A DNA stretch of 64,000 bases from Glutamicibacter ardleyensis (GCF_014644555.1 NZ_BMKX01000001.1:940629-1004628), one strand, 5' to 3'. Numbered from the stretch's first letter, positions 7,304 to 16,426 are shown. Numbers and translations: made by a program. The notes: a model not told the origin generated them from the sequence alone.

Positions 7304-7981
7304 ATGCATTACGGGGCGCATCAGGATCAGTGGTTACGCTTTTATGCGCCGGAACAGGTTACCGCGCTTGGTGCGGTGATGATCATTCATGGTGGATATT
7401 GGCGCGAAAAATATACCGCGCAGCTCGGTGAAGCACTGGCCATGGACCTGGCCGCTCGAGGTATCCCCACCTATAACCTTGAATACCGGCGTGGGCCGGG
7501 CAGCGCAGCACAGATGCTGGCAGATGCCCGGCTCGCGCTGGCGCTGATCAAAGAAGAAGGCCCGATTACGCTCATTGGGCATTCCGCCGGCGGGCATCTA
7601 GCCTCGTTGCTTGCCGCGCATGAAGAGCGCGTCACGCAGGTCATTTCGCAGGCGGGACTATTGGATTTGCAGCTGGCTAAAACCTTGCGGTTGAGCAATG
7701 ATGCGGTAGATGAAATGCTCGGCGACGCGGATTTATCCTCGGTGAACCCCGTGGAATTATGGCCGATGCCAGCACGTGTCGTAATCTTTCATGGACGGGC
7801 CGATGCGGATGTCCCGGTGAAAATTGCACGGCGTGCGGCAGACCATGCCGCGGCGCTGGGTCAACAACACACCCTGCGGATTTTTGACGGCGACCATTTC
7901 AGCTGGATCGATCCGTCAAGCCACCAGTGGGAGGCATGTGTTAAACAGCTGTACCCGCTGCATTACAAAGGAGCACGATGA
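7304..7981 (+). CDS. Alpha/beta hydrolase, HGGxW type
   Basis: The protein has 225 residues. HGGYW at 29-33 is an oxyanion-hole motif shared with kynurenine formamidase-like and hormone-sensitive-lipase-like esterases. GHSAGG carries nucleophile S94. The likely acid is in FHGRADADVPV and the histidine in DGDHFSWID. It is cytoplasmic, with no signal peptide. Its stop overlaps the start of the PfkB kinase gene (ATGA). Kynurenine formamidase is one possibility, but no other tryptophan-degradation gene is in view, so the substrate is open. Confidence 0.85.
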   Translation: MHYGAHQDQWLRFYAPEQVTALGAVMIIHGGYWREKYTAQLGEALAMDLAARGIPTYNLEYRRGPGSAAQMLADARLALALIKEEGPITLIGHSAGGHLASLLAAHEERVTQVISQAGLLDLQLAKTLRLSNDAVDEMLGDADLSSVNPVELWPMPARVVIFHGRADADVPVKIARRAADHAAALGQQHTLRIFDGDHFSWIDPSSHQWEACVKQLYPLHYKGAR

Positions 7982-8880
7982 ACCCGACGGTCATTGGCGA
8001 GGCACTAGTCGACGTATTGGCCTCAGGAATCGCCCCGGCGCAAGAATTTGTGGGCGGAAGCCCGCTCAACGTTGCCGTCGCGTTGGCCCGCCTCGGGTAC
8101 CCCGGTACGCTCATCACCCGTTGGGGACATGATGATAAGGGTGCGACCATTGAGCGTTTCCTGTCAGCAAATAACGTCAAATACCTTGGCGGTGCCGATG
8201 ATGAGCCGACGGTGATTGCCCATGGAATTTTGGATCCAGCCGGCGGCGCGACCTTCGCATTTAACGCCTTCTGGCAAATGCCAACGGTGGGCCCGGAACT
8301 CGCCCAAGACGCCGAACTGGTCCACACCGGCTCCATAGCTACACTCTTCAGCCCGGCCGAACTGCTCCCGTTGCTGGCCGCAGCTCGCTCTCATGCCACC
8401 ATCAGCTACGATCCAAATCTGCGTCCCTCGCTGGTGACAAACCATGGGCAAACCGTCGCAGAAGTTGAACGTTTTGTCGGCCAAGCAGACGTGGTGCGTG
8501 TCTCCGGAATTGACCTGAAATGGCTCTATCCGATGCGTTCGGTGCATGAGTCGGCTCGTGCCTGGTTGGCGATGGGCCCAGCAATCGTTGTGGCGACCGC
8601 CGGATCACGTGGATCCTGGGGCGTGGTACGTGCCGGTGAAGCCGAATACAGCGCCCCCTCGGTCGAGGTGACCGATACCGTCGGCGCCGGAGATACGTTT
8701 ACCGCTGCTCTCTTATGCTGGCTTGCCGAACGTGGAATGATCGGCGCCGCAAACCGTGAAAAACTTTCTCGACTAGAAGCTAACCAGTTGGAACAGGCAC
8801 TGAATTTTGCCGCTCATGCGGCGTCGGTAACGGTAGGCCGTGCCGGGGCGAACCCGCCGCACCGCGGGGAACTTTCATGA
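7978..8880 (+). CDS. PfkB-family carbohydrate kinase (fructokinase-like)
   Basis: The protein has 300 residues. It would phosphorylate a sugar or nucleoside with ATP. PfkB features include EFVGGSPLNVAVALARLG (about 23-40, substrate lid and glycine pair) and DTVGAGDTF with the catalytic base D239 and the anion-hole glycines. Length and motifs fit bacterial fructokinases. Ribokinase-like specificity cannot be excluded. It overlaps both neighbours by four bases (alpha/beta hydrolase upstream, HAD phosphatase downstream), implying translational coupling. Confidence 0.9.
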   Translation: MNPTVIGEALVDVLASGIAPAQEFVGGSPLNVAVALARLGYPGTLITRWGHDDKGATIERFLSANNVKYLGGADDEPTVIAHGILDPAGGATFAFNAFWQMPTVGPELAQDAELVHTGSIATLFSPAELLPLLAAARSHATISYDPNLRPSLVTNHGQTVAEVERFVGQADVVRVSGIDLKWLYPMRSVHESARAWLAMGPAIVVATAGSRGSWGVVRAGEAEYSAPSVEVTDTVGAGDTFTAALLCWLAERGMIGAANREKLSRLEANQLEQALNFAAHAASVTVGRAGANPPHRGELS

Positions 8881-9671
8881 TCAAGCTGATCGCCTCTGAT
8901 CTAGATGGCACCATCGTGGACCGTGAGGGTAATATCAGTGAACGTACCCGTCGTGCGTTTCTAGACGCTCGAGATGCCGGTATTCACATCGTTTTTGTGA
9001 CCGGTAGGCCGTTTCGCTGGCTCACGCCCATTATCGAAGCCTTTGGAGGTATGGGCACGGTGATCTGCTCTAACGGCGCCGTGCTCTACGATTTAGAACA
9101 AGACCGGGTCATCTGGTCGCGGACTCTCACCGCGGCTACCGCCAAACAGGCGGAGCAGATTATCTTGGAACATGAACCGAACGCGGCTTTTGCCGCCGAA
9201 ACCACGCGTGGACTACACCTTGGCGCGAACTTTGCCGAACAAAATCGTACGTTGGGAAGCCAATCGGTCTTGGACCTGAACTCGGAAGCCATCGATCAAG
9301 AAGGTATCGTCAAGTTTTTGGCCAGGTCCAAATCTCTGCCTATTGATGATTTCTACGCTGCTGTGGCTCCCGAATTAACTCAACTACTCTCGGTCACCCA
9401 CTCGGCCTTCGGGGTCTCGTTACTGGAGATGGCGCATGTAGACATCCACAAGGCCACCACCTTAGATGTGTACTGCCGTGAATTGGGGATCAGCGCCGAT
9501 GAGGTGATGGCCTTCGGTGACATGCCCAACGACTTGGAGATGCTCGAATACGCCGGCCATGGTTATGCGATGGCCTCAGGCCATCCCTTAGCCCTAGCCA
9601 CCGCGCAACACACCGCGGACACCATTGAGGCAGACGGTGTTGCACAGGTGATTGAGAAGCTGCTGAAATGA
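8877..9671 (+). CDS. Cof-type HAD-IIB phosphatase
   Basis: The protein has 264 residues. Motif I is DLDGTIVD (nucleophile and acid aspartates at 8 and 10), motif II lies in FVTGRPF, and motif IV is AFGDMPNDLEML near 205-216. The large C2B cap between motifs II and III is typical of Cof phosphatases acting on sugar phosphates or flavin/pyridoxal phosphates. It starts within the stop of the PfkB kinase gene and ends within the start of the phosphodiesterase gene, so it likely handles a phosphate produced in the same pathway. Confidence 0.9.
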   Translation: MIKLIASDLDGTIVDREGNISERTRRAFLDARDAGIHIVFVTGRPFRWLTPIIEAFGGMGTVICSNGAVLYDLEQDRVIWSRTLTAATAKQAEQIILEHEPNAAFAAETTRGLHLGANFAEQNRTLGSQSVLDLNSEAIDQEGIVKFLARSKSLPIDDFYAAVAPELTQLLSVTHSAFGVSLLEMAHVDIHKATTLDVYCRELGISADEVMAFGDMPNDLEMLEYAGHGYAMASGHPLALATAQHTADTIEADGVAQVIEKLLK

Positions 9672-10384
9672 CCTATGCATTCACACATCGCGGCATTCGA
9701 TTCGGCGATGAAGAGAATACGCTCATAGCCTTTCAGCGGGCCTGGGATCTGGGAATCACTCATCTGGAGACGGATGTGCGCGCCTCCAAGGATGGAACCG
9801 TCTATGCCTTCCACGACGAAACGCTAGATCGGGTCACCGATGCTCAGGGGCCATTGCATGAGCGTACCGATGAAGAACTGGCCACGGTGCGAGCCGGAGG
9901 CCAACCGCTGTGCACGCTCCGCGAATTACTGCGCAGCTTCCCGAACGCTGTGCTTAATATCGATGTCAAAGATGAGCGGGTCATTGCCCCGCTGGCCAAG
10001 CTCATCGAGGAACTTGGATGTCACCAGCAGATCGCGCTGGCCTCTTTTGATAGCTCGCGCAGTGCCGCGGTGCAGCACCTAATTTCTGCCCCGGTCCGGC
10101 GCTCCCCGGGCATGCGACAGATGGCGCTTATTTGGCTATGTGCGACTCTTTTTGCGCGGATTCCACACAGTCTGGCTCAAGGGTTTTGGGCGGTGCAAGT
10201 GCCGTTGAAGTACGGTGTTTTACCCGTGGTTACACTCAGATTTATCAAGGCCGTACAGCGCGCTGGCTTGCAGGTCCATGTCTGGGTTATCGACGATGAG
10301 CCGACCATGCGCGCGCTGATCGAGAAAAAAGTTGACGCCATTATGAGCGATGACGCCGAACTCCTGTTGCAGGTCTTAGGTTAG
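9668..10384 (+). CDS. Glycerophosphodiester phosphodiesterase family protein
   Basis: The protein has 238 residues and is cytoplasmic (no signal peptide). It cleaves glycerophosphodiesters to sn-glycerol-3-phosphate and an alcohol. GDPD metal and catalytic residues are visible: HRG at 7-9, EEN at 15-17, LETDV and AFHDETLDR. The C-terminal strand VHVWVIDDEPTMRALIEKKVDAIMSD is also characteristic. It is the last gene of the five-gene run. A 15-bp-stem hairpin closes the transcript 25 bases after the stop. Confidence 0.9.
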   Translation: MTYAFTHRGIRFGDEENTLIAFQRAWDLGITHLETDVRASKDGTVYAFHDETLDRVTDAQGPLHERTDEELATVRAGGQPLCTLRELLRSFPNAVLNIDVKDERVIAPLAKLIEELGCHQQIALASFDSSRSAAVQHLISAPVRRSPGMRQMALIWLCATLFARIPHSLAQGFWAVQVPLKYGVLPVVTLRFIKAVQRAGLQVHVWVIDDEPTMRALIEKKVDAIMSDDAELLLQVLG

Positions 10385-10408
10385 AAATTGCAACCTGATC
10401 TGCATATA

Positions 10409-10443
10409 AGTCTGGCGCGGAATATTTAATTCCGCGCCAGACT
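10409..10443. terminator. Bidirectional 15-bp stem terminator
   Basis: AGTCTGGCGCGGAAT (10409-10423) pairs perfectly with 10429-10443 around an ATTTA loop. It sits between two convergent genes (GDPD and the phosphotransferase-like gene). The T-run is weak on both strands. Confidence 0.8.
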
Positions 10444-10455
10444 GTTTCAGAATTT

Positions 10456-11433
10456 TTAACGTACCGACAGTGTATCTAAGACCAGCGGTGCGTGTTCTTG
10501 GAGTTGCGCCTCGCTTGCGTCAAGGAGCAACCGTAGCCAGGTTTCATGCTGGGATAGCGGCGCAACCAGACAAGCCGGCGCAATCAGATCGTAAAGCTCA
10601 TCGGCGTTACCATAGGCAGCAAACTCTGCTAGGTAGGCAGCTAAAACTCGCATGACTCGTTCGTCATCGGTTCGGCAATTCCAAGCCTGAGTCATTGCAG
10701 CCAGCGGGGCGGCCAACGATGAGAATGGGTGAGCCCAGTGCGCGGCCGCAAAATTGATGATCCGGGCTTGCTGACCTTGCTCGGCGGGAACCACTGCCTG
10801 GGCTAAGTCGAAGGCCCCGTGTTCCAAGCTCAACGGGACCGGGCCACGATGCAAGGCCGCACAGGCGTCAGAGAGTGTGGAGACATGGCGGTGCAGCTCG
10901 TCGGCTTGCTGCGGATCCAGATGTAATGGATGTTGGGCATCGAGCGAGACATGCATGCTCAACGCCTGCTCAAATTGTTCTGCCAAGAACTGCGGATCTA
11001 CCACCGGCATGCCCACGTCGAAGAAGGCCTCTTCGTTGCCCATCAGTGCAACCTGGAAGGAACCGAGCGAAGCCAGCGCCAGTTGCCAGTTTTCGACGCT
11101 GTCCTTCAAATCGGCCAAGGTATGACCAAAATCGGGGGAGAGCATATACCCGGCCACGCGGTCGATCGCCAACGGCATGACCACACGGTCCGGAAGCAAT
11201 TCACCGGCGGTAATCGTGATGGCGGCCTCGGCCGTCAACCCGGGCGCGTTCGCGCTAAACACCAGATCTGCCGCGTCGGTTCCTACCAACGCCGAGATCT
11301 GATGCAGAGAAGCCGGCCAAAAATCCGGTCCTGCAACACGCTCGATGCCGTAAGCCGCACAGGCCTCATCGATCCAGCCGGCGGCATCTTCACGCCATTG
11401 CTCGCTATTCCATACATCTATCCACTGAGCCAC
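10456..11433 (-). CDS. Degenerate aminoglycoside-phosphotransferase-fold protein
   Basis: The protein has about 325 residues from the GTG at 11433. A TTG at 11460 is in frame, but it lies inside the palindrome described below. The overall layout suggests a choline/aminoglycoside kinase fold: an acidic N lobe, then SLEHGAFDLAQAVV followed by ARIINFAAAHWAHPFSSLA. In active kinases these segments read HGDxxxxN and (I/V)DWExxxxGxP. Here the catalytic aspartate after HG is alanine, and the metal-binding D of DW is asparagine-phenylalanine. It is therefore probably a pseudokinase or a ligand-binding relative. It is divergent from the GH65 fusion gene. Family assignment is moderate. Confidence 0.55.
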   Translation of the reverse strand: MAQWIDVWNSEQWREDAAGWIDEACAAYGIERVAGPDFWPASLHQISALVGTDAADLVFSANAPGLTAEAAITITAGELLPDRVVMPLAIDRVAGYMLSPDFGHTLADLKDSVENWQLALASLGSFQVALMGNEEAFFDVGMPVVDPQFLAEQFEQALSMHVSLDAQHPLHLDPQQADELHRHVSTLSDACAALHRGPVPLSLEHGAFDLAQAVVPAEQGQQARIINFAAAHWAHPFSSLAAPLAAMTQAWNCRTDDERVMRVLAAYLAEFAAYGNADELYDLIAPACLVAPLSQHETWLRLLLDASEAQLQEHAPLVLDTLSVR

Positions 11434-11452
11434 ATTCCTAATCGTAGTATGT

Positions 11453-11478
11453 CGTAGCAAGTGGAATCACTTGCTACG
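11453..11478. promoter_or_regulatory. Perfect 26-bp inverted repeat (operator candidate)
   Basis: CGTAGCAAGTG (11453-11463) and CACTTGCTACG (11468-11478) are exact inverted copies flanking GAAT. The site lies between the divergent phosphotransferase-like and HAD/GH65 genes. No T-run follows on either side, so an operator is more likely than a terminator. Confidence 0.65.
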
Positions 11479-11524
11479 GTGGGGACTACGGCCATTCATT
11501 GCCCTCTTTCGAAGGATTTCGATC

Positions 11525-14500
11525 GTGAACGCTACCCGTCCGACCTACCGGCACCGTGACTTTAAGGCCGTCCTTTTTGATTTGGATGGCGTGCTCACTC
11601 CGACCGCGCTGCTACACCGCGCCGCATGGAATGAACTCTTCACAGAATTTTTCACCCAAGAACATCCGGGCGTGCCGCCTTATACGGAACAAGACTATTT
11701 TGACTTGCTCGACGGCAGACCGCGCTATGAAGGAGTCAGCGCGGTGCTCGCCTCCAGAAATATTGTGCTGCCTTACGGAGACCCGGAGGATCACGCCGGA
11801 ACCGATTCGGTCTGTGCTCTGGGTAATCTGAAAAATTCGGTGTTCACCACCGTGCTGGAACGAGATGGCATCGCCCCATATCCGGGCTCCAGCGAGTACC
11901 TGCAGCAAGCCTTGGACGTCGGCTTAGACGTAGCCGTGGTCTCCTCCTCGCGTAATGCTCATGCGGTACTCCAAGCCGCCGGGCTTTCGACGCACTTCAC
12001 TACCGTCATGGGCGGGCGCGAGGCTGAAGCGCGCCAGCTTCCCGGCAAGCCTAACCCGGACACCTTCGTGGCCACCGCCAAAGACCTTGGCTGGCGCCCC
12101 GAAGAGTGCGTGGTGATCGAAGATGCCAGCAGCGGGGTAAAAGCCGCCCGGGCTGGGGGTTTCATGGTGGTCGGTGTGGCCCGCGAGGATAATGCAGATC
12201 AGCTCCTGGCCGCCGGCGCCGACTTTGTCGTAGAGGATCTGAGCGAACTGGTGTCCTCCTCGGCGATTCGAGCCTGGAATTTTGATCCCTGGTCCATCAC
12301 GCGGGACAGCGAACGTGACCATACGGGAGCTCAAGATACCGTTTTCTCCCTTGGCAATGGGTTCCTTGGAACCCGTTCCGCGCAGGTGGGACTCGGTGAA
12401 CAGGTGGCTGGCACCTTCATCAACGGGCTGCATGAAACCTGGCAGATCCGCCACGCCGAAAGCGCTTTTGGGCTGGCCGAAACCGGGCAGACGATGATTA
12501 GCGCCCCGGATTTTCGCACCTTGCGTGTGTTCATCAACGATGAGGCCCTCGAGGTGGGCCGTACCGAGATGCTGCGCGATGACCTGCGCCTCGATTTCCG
12601 TGAAGGTACCCTGATATCCCAGACCCTCTGGCGCACCGCAGAAGGCCATCGGGTGGCGGTGACCGCTCGAACCATGATTTCCTTCAGCGATCGCCACTTG
12701 GCGCTGCAGGACCTGCACGTGCGCCTGCTCGATGCCCCGGGGCATGTGTTGGTTCAATCCTCGGTGATCGGCTATCGCTCCGAACCTGAAGTTTCTTCCC
12801 CGGCCGAGATGGATTCAGGCAAGGATCCGCGCAAATCCGATGAAGCTTCCGAGAATCCCTTGCACCCCGCGGGGCATATCGCCAGCGGCGCCCGACTCGG
12901 GCTAGCCTACAACGTGGCAGGTTCCAAGATGTCGGTTTCGGCGGTTATGGAACATCTGGTGGACACCACCGGCGGTGCTACCGCCCAAGTGCATACGGAG
13001 CGTTCGGCACAACCGGACCGGGCCGACGAGGTATCCAGCGCAAACCTCGAGGCGGGTCAAGGGCTGCGTGTGGCAAAGTTCGCGGTTTACCACTCCTCAC
13101 GCCGCCACCCGGCCCAGGAAATGCTGCTGCGTTCCACCCGTGCCCTGGATCGTCTAGTGCCTCGAGGCATCGATGAGCATTTCCGCACCCAGCGCGCCTT
13201 TATGAAGTCCTACTGGCAGCGCAGCGACGTGCTGGTGGACAGCGATGACCCGAGTCTGCAGCGCAAGATCCGCTGGAATCTCTTCCAGCTGGCTCAGGCC
13301 TCGGCGCGTGCCGACGGCATGGGCATCAGCGCCAAGGGGGTCAGCGGCAACGGATATTCCGGGCACTACTTTTGGGACACCGAAATCTACGTGCTGCCGT
13401 TTTTGACCTATACCAATCAGCAGTGGGCGCGTAATACCCTCCGGGCCCGCATTTCAATGATCCCGGCAGCCACCAGACGCGCGCGCATCATGAACGAAGA
13501 GGGCATGCTCTTCCCGTGGCGCACCATCAACGGCGAGGAAGCCAGCGCCTACTATCCGGCGGGCACCGCGCAGTATCATATCAACGCCGACGTAGTGTAT
13601 TCGCTGGACCGCTATCTCAACGCTGCCTGCGATGACGAATTCCTCGAGGCGGGTGCGGCGGAAATTCTGGTGGGCACCGCTCGCATGTGGGCCTCCTTGG
13701 GATTCTGGCGTGGTTCCGGAGCACAACGCAGCTTTCACATTCACGGGGTGACCGGCCCGGATGAGTACACCGCGGTGGTCAACGACAACACCTACACGAA
13801 CGTGATGGCACGCTTTAACCTGCGCCGCTCGGCCCAGCTGCTGCGCGAGCTGGCCTCCCGGAACCCGAAGTTCTATGCCCTGCTGGCCGAAAAGCTCGCA
13901 CTTGAATCCGCGGAGATCGACACCTGGCAGCTGGCGGCCGATCGGATCCACATCCCCTATTCGGATACGGTGGGGATCCACCTGCAGGACGACCATTTCC
14001 TGAATCGCGAGGTCTGGGATCTGGAGGCCAGCGGGCCAGAAAAGCGTCCGTTGCTGCTGCACTACCACCCGTTGGTGATCTACCGCTTCCAGGTCATCAA
14101 GCAGGCCGACACGGTACTCGCCCTGTGGCTTCGCTCCAGCGACTTCACCGCCGAACAGAAATTGGCAGACTTCAACTACTACGATCCGTTGACCACCGGG
14201 GACTCGACGCTTTCGGCGACGGTCCAAGCGATTCTCGCAGCCGAGGTTGGCTACCGCGAGCTTGCGTTCAACTACTTCGAACATGCGCTGAATGTGGATC
14301 TGGAGAACCTTCACGGCAATACTGCCGACGGAGTGCATGTGGCCTCTACCGGCGGAGTGTGGGCCGCGCTGGTCAACGGCTTCGCAGGACTGCGCGACGA
14401 CGACCAGTGTTTGCGCTTCGATCCGCGGCTGCCGCAGAGCTTTCGATCCATGCGGTTCAAGCTGGCCTTCAACGGTTCGGTGATCGGGGTGCGCCTCGAT

Positions 14501-14707
14501 GCTACGGGTATCGAATTTAACCTCGCAGGGCAAGGACCACAAAGCGTCTGGGTGCGTGGGGAAGAGATTGTGCTGGAGCCTGAGCAGCGCCAGCGGGTAT
14601 CGCTTGCCGATCAAGGACCGCAGCTTTCCGGGCGTCCCAGCTTAGAACACGTGCTCTCGTTGCAGCTTGACGCCGGGGCCGAGGTGCCTAATAACCCCTG
14701 GAAATAA
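11525..14707 (+). CDS. Beta-phosphoglucomutase/GH65 disaccharide phosphorylase fusion
   Basis: The protein has 1060 residues from the GTG at 11525 (AAGGA nine bases upstream). Residues about 15-240 form a HAD-IA domain with FDLDGVL at the N terminus and VVIEDASSGVKAARAGG, as in beta-phosphoglucomutase. The rest is glycoside hydrolase family 65 (SLGNGFLGTRSAQVG; GHYFWDTEIYVLPF; GVTGPDEYTAVVNDNTY, with general acid E747). GH65 phosphorylases split maltose, trehalose or kojibiose with phosphate to glucose and beta-glucose-1-phosphate, and the HAD domain would convert that to glucose-6-phosphate. Which disaccharide is used cannot be read. A convergent sugar porter lies across a shared terminator. 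Confidence 0.88.
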   Translation: MNATRPTYRHRDFKAVLFDLDGVLTPTALLHRAAWNELFTEFFTQEHPGVPPYTEQDYFDLLDGRPRYEGVSAVLASRNIVLPYGDPEDHAGTDSVCALGNLKNSVFTTVLERDGIAPYPGSSEYLQQALDVGLDVAVVSSSRNAHAVLQAAGLSTHFTTVMGGREAEARQLPGKPNPDTFVATAKDLGWRPEECVVIEDASSGVKAARAGGFMVVGVAREDNADQLLAAGADFVVEDLSELVSSSAIRAWNFDPWSITRDSERDHTGAQDTVFSLGNGFLGTRSAQVGLGEQVAGTFINGLHETWQIRHAESAFGLAETGQTMISAPDFRTLRVFINDEALEVGRTEMLRDDLRLDFREGTLISQTLWRTAEGHRVAVTARTMISFSDRHLALQDLHVRLLDAPGHVLVQSSVIGYRSEPEVSSPAEMDSGKDPRKSDEASENPLHPAGHIASGARLGLAYNVAGSKMSVSAVMEHLVDTTGGATAQVHTERSAQPDRADEVSSANLEAGQGLRVAKFAVYHSSRRHPAQEMLLRSTRALDRLVPRGIDEHFRTQRAFMKSYWQRSDVLVDSDDPSLQRKIRWNLFQLAQASARADGMGISAKGVSGNGYSGHYFWDTEIYVLPFLTYTNQQWARNTLRARISMIPAATRRARIMNEEGMLFPWRTINGEEASAYYPAGTAQYHINADVVYSLDRYLNAACDDEFLEAGAAEILVGTARMWASLGFWRGSGAQRSFHIHGVTGPDEYTAVVNDNTYTNVMARFNLRRSAQLLRELASRNPKFYALLAEKLALESAEIDTWQLAADRIHIPYSDTVGIHLQDDHFLNREVWDLEASGPEKRPLLLHYHPLVIYRFQVIKQADTVLALWLRSSDFTAEQKLADFNYYDPLTTGDSTLSATVQAILAAEVGYRELAFNYFEHALNVDLENLHGNTADGVHVASTGGVWAALVNGFAGLRDDDQCLRFDPRLPQSFRSMRFKLAFNGSVIGVRLDATGIEFNLAGQGPQSVWVRGEEIVLEPEQRQRVSLADQGPQLSGRPSLEHVLSLQLDAGAEVPNNPWK

Positions 14708-14710
14708 AAA

Positions 14711-14742
14711 ATTGGCGGACCGTTTGGTCCGCCAATTTTTTT
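14711..14742. terminator. Bidirectional rho-independent terminator
   Basis: ATTGGCGGACC (14711-14721) pairs with 14726-14736 around GTTT. A long T-run follows and an A-run precedes, serving both the GH65 fusion and the convergent sugar porter. Confidence 0.92.
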
Positions 14743-14751
14743 ATGAACTTT

Positions 14752-16158
14752 TTACAGGGTCATTTCCTCGAGCTGGCGTCCCTTGGTTTCGCGCACCATG
14801 AAGATCACGAAGATCAGCGAAAGCAAGGCGAAGAACGCGTAGATACCGTAGGCCAGCGCCAGACCGGTCTCGGCCAGCGAGGGGAAGGTGGTGGAAACGG
14901 CAAAGTTGGCGATCCACTGAGCGGAGGCAGCCACACCGAGGGCCAGCGCGCGAATGGAATTCGGGAAGATCTCACCAAGCAGTACCCACACCGCAGGACC
15001 CCAGGTCGCGCCGAAGCCAACCACAAACAGGTTCGCGGAGACCAGCGCCACGATGCCCCAGTTGCCCGGCAGGGATACGGCGCCGTCGATGGTGACCGAT
15101 TGGGCGAAGGAAACTGCCATCATGCCCAGAGACAGGGTCATGATGGTGGAACCGATCATCAGCAGCAGCTTGCGTCCCAGTACGTCAATCAGCAGCACCG
15201 CAACGATCGTGGCGACCACGTTGGTGATCGAGGTAATCAGCGAGATGGTGAACGAGTCGGATTCGGCGAAGCCGACAGACTTCCACAGGGTGGTGGAGTA
15301 GTAGAAGATCACGTTGATGCCGACAAATTGCTGGAACACGGAGAGCAGGATGCCTACCCAGACCAGTGGGTGGAAACCGAAACGGCCGAGCAGGTCCTTG
15401 AACACCTGACGGCGTTCAACGTGCACGGTGTTGCGGATTTCCTCGATTTTGGCTTCGGTGGCAGCCCCGGGAACCATGCCCATATCGCGGGTCAGCACGG
15501 TAGCGGCCTCAACGTAGCGTCCGCGTTCGACAAGGTAGCGCGGGGATTCTGGCAGGCGCAGGGCTAGTACCCCGTAAATGATTGCCGGGATTGCCAAGGA
15601 CAGGTACATCCAGCGCCACGCGGCCAGGCCGAACCATCCGATAGCGTCCGCCGATCCCATGACGAATACCAGCAGTGCGCTGACCAGGAAGGCCACAAAG
15701 ATGCCCAATACGATGGCCATCTGCTGCATGGATCCTAAGCGTCCGCGGTGCTGTGCCGGGGAGACCTCGGCAATGTAGGCCGGGGCGATCACCGAGGCGA
15801 AGCCGACGCCGATGCCGCCGACGATGCGCCAGATGATCAGGTCAACCTCGCTGAAGCACAGTCCGCAGCCCAGTGCGGAAACCAGGAGCATCGCCGAGGC
15901 GAGCACCATGGTGCGAACGCGGCCGACGCGTTCGGAGACCATGCCGGCGATCCACGCACCGATGGCCGCGCCGAGCAGGGCGCAGGACACGGTGAAACCA
16001 ATGGTCACGGCGTTGAGCCCAAACTCGTGTTCGACAGCGTCCACGGTGCCGTTAACAATTGAAGAGTCATAGCCGAAAACAAAGCCGCCAAGGGCGGCGC
16101 CGAGGGCTATGAAAATGAGTCGCGCGGAGATCTTTCCGTCAGATGTAGTCGCAGTCAC
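14752..16158 (-). CDS. Sugar porter (MFS) family transporter
   Basis: The protein has 468 residues from a GTG and about 12 membrane helices. Sugar-porter signatures include GGFVFGYDSSIVNGTVDA in helix 1, WRIVGGIGVGFASVIAPAYIAEVSPAQHRGRL, PESPRYLVERGR in the central loop and a C-terminal RETKGRQLEE. It probably imports a hexose, pentose or polyol by proton symport. It converges on the GH65 fusion gene and shares its terminator, suggesting but not proving a common substrate area. The 217 bases upstream (16159-16375) show no clear operator. Confidence 0.9.
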   Translation of the reverse strand: MTATTSDGKISARLIFIALGAALGGFVFGYDSSIVNGTVDAVEHEFGLNAVTIGFTVSCALLGAAIGAWIAGMVSERVGRVRTMVLASAMLLVSALGCGLCFSEVDLIIWRIVGGIGVGFASVIAPAYIAEVSPAQHRGRLGSMQQMAIVLGIFVAFLVSALLVFVMGSADAIGWFGLAAWRWMYLSLAIPAIIYGVLALRLPESPRYLVERGRYVEAATVLTRDMGMVPGAATEAKIEEIRNTVHVERRQVFKDLLGRFGFHPLVWVGILLSVFQQFVGINVIFYYSTTLWKSVGFAESDSFTISLITSITNVVATIVAVLLIDVLGRKLLLMIGSTIMTLSLGMMAVSFAQSVTIDGAVSLPGNWGIVALVSANLFVVGFGATWGPAVWVLLGEIFPNSIRALALGVAASAQWIANFAVSTTFPSLAETGLALAYGIYAFFALLSLIFVIFMVRETKGRQLEEMTL

Positions 16159-16375
16159 AAGGATTCATGCTATCGCCATTAGGGTCCGTCGCAAATACCC
16201 TTTGGGGCTTTTTCATCACAGTTGGCCGCCGTGGAATGCGACGCTCGTCATAAATAGGAAAGAATCCTTACAATTTGATTTTGGGCTCCGCGGAATCGAC
16301 GCAAACCAACCCCGGGTTCATGCGAAATTCTGAAGCGCCAGCAGTGATCCGTGACGGGTTGAAGATTAAACAAAA

Positions 16376-16407
16376 ACCGGCACTATGAACATCGTCACAA
16401 TGCCGGT
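16376..16407 (-). terminator. Terminator of the thiamine/NCS2 operon
   Basis: ACCGGCA (16376-16382) pairs with TGCCGGT (16401-16407) around an 18-base loop. On the minus strand a T-rich run follows, as expected for termination after the permease gene ending at 16427. Confidence 0.7.
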
Positions 16408-16426
16408 CCGTTGATCGGTTCAAAAG

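Noticed and set aside
11433..11460. TTG start at 11460 for the phosphotransferase-like gene
   Set aside because: It lies inside the 26-bp inverted repeat and has no ribosome site; the GTG at 11433 is preferred.
11924..12757. Minus-strand frame opposite the GH65 fusion
   Set aside because: Shadow of the coding strand, whose domains are unambiguous.
13454..14614. Long open frame antisense to the GH65 domain
   Set aside because: It is a shadow of the fusion gene in GC-rich coding DNA; its translation has no recognisable domain and no ribosome site.
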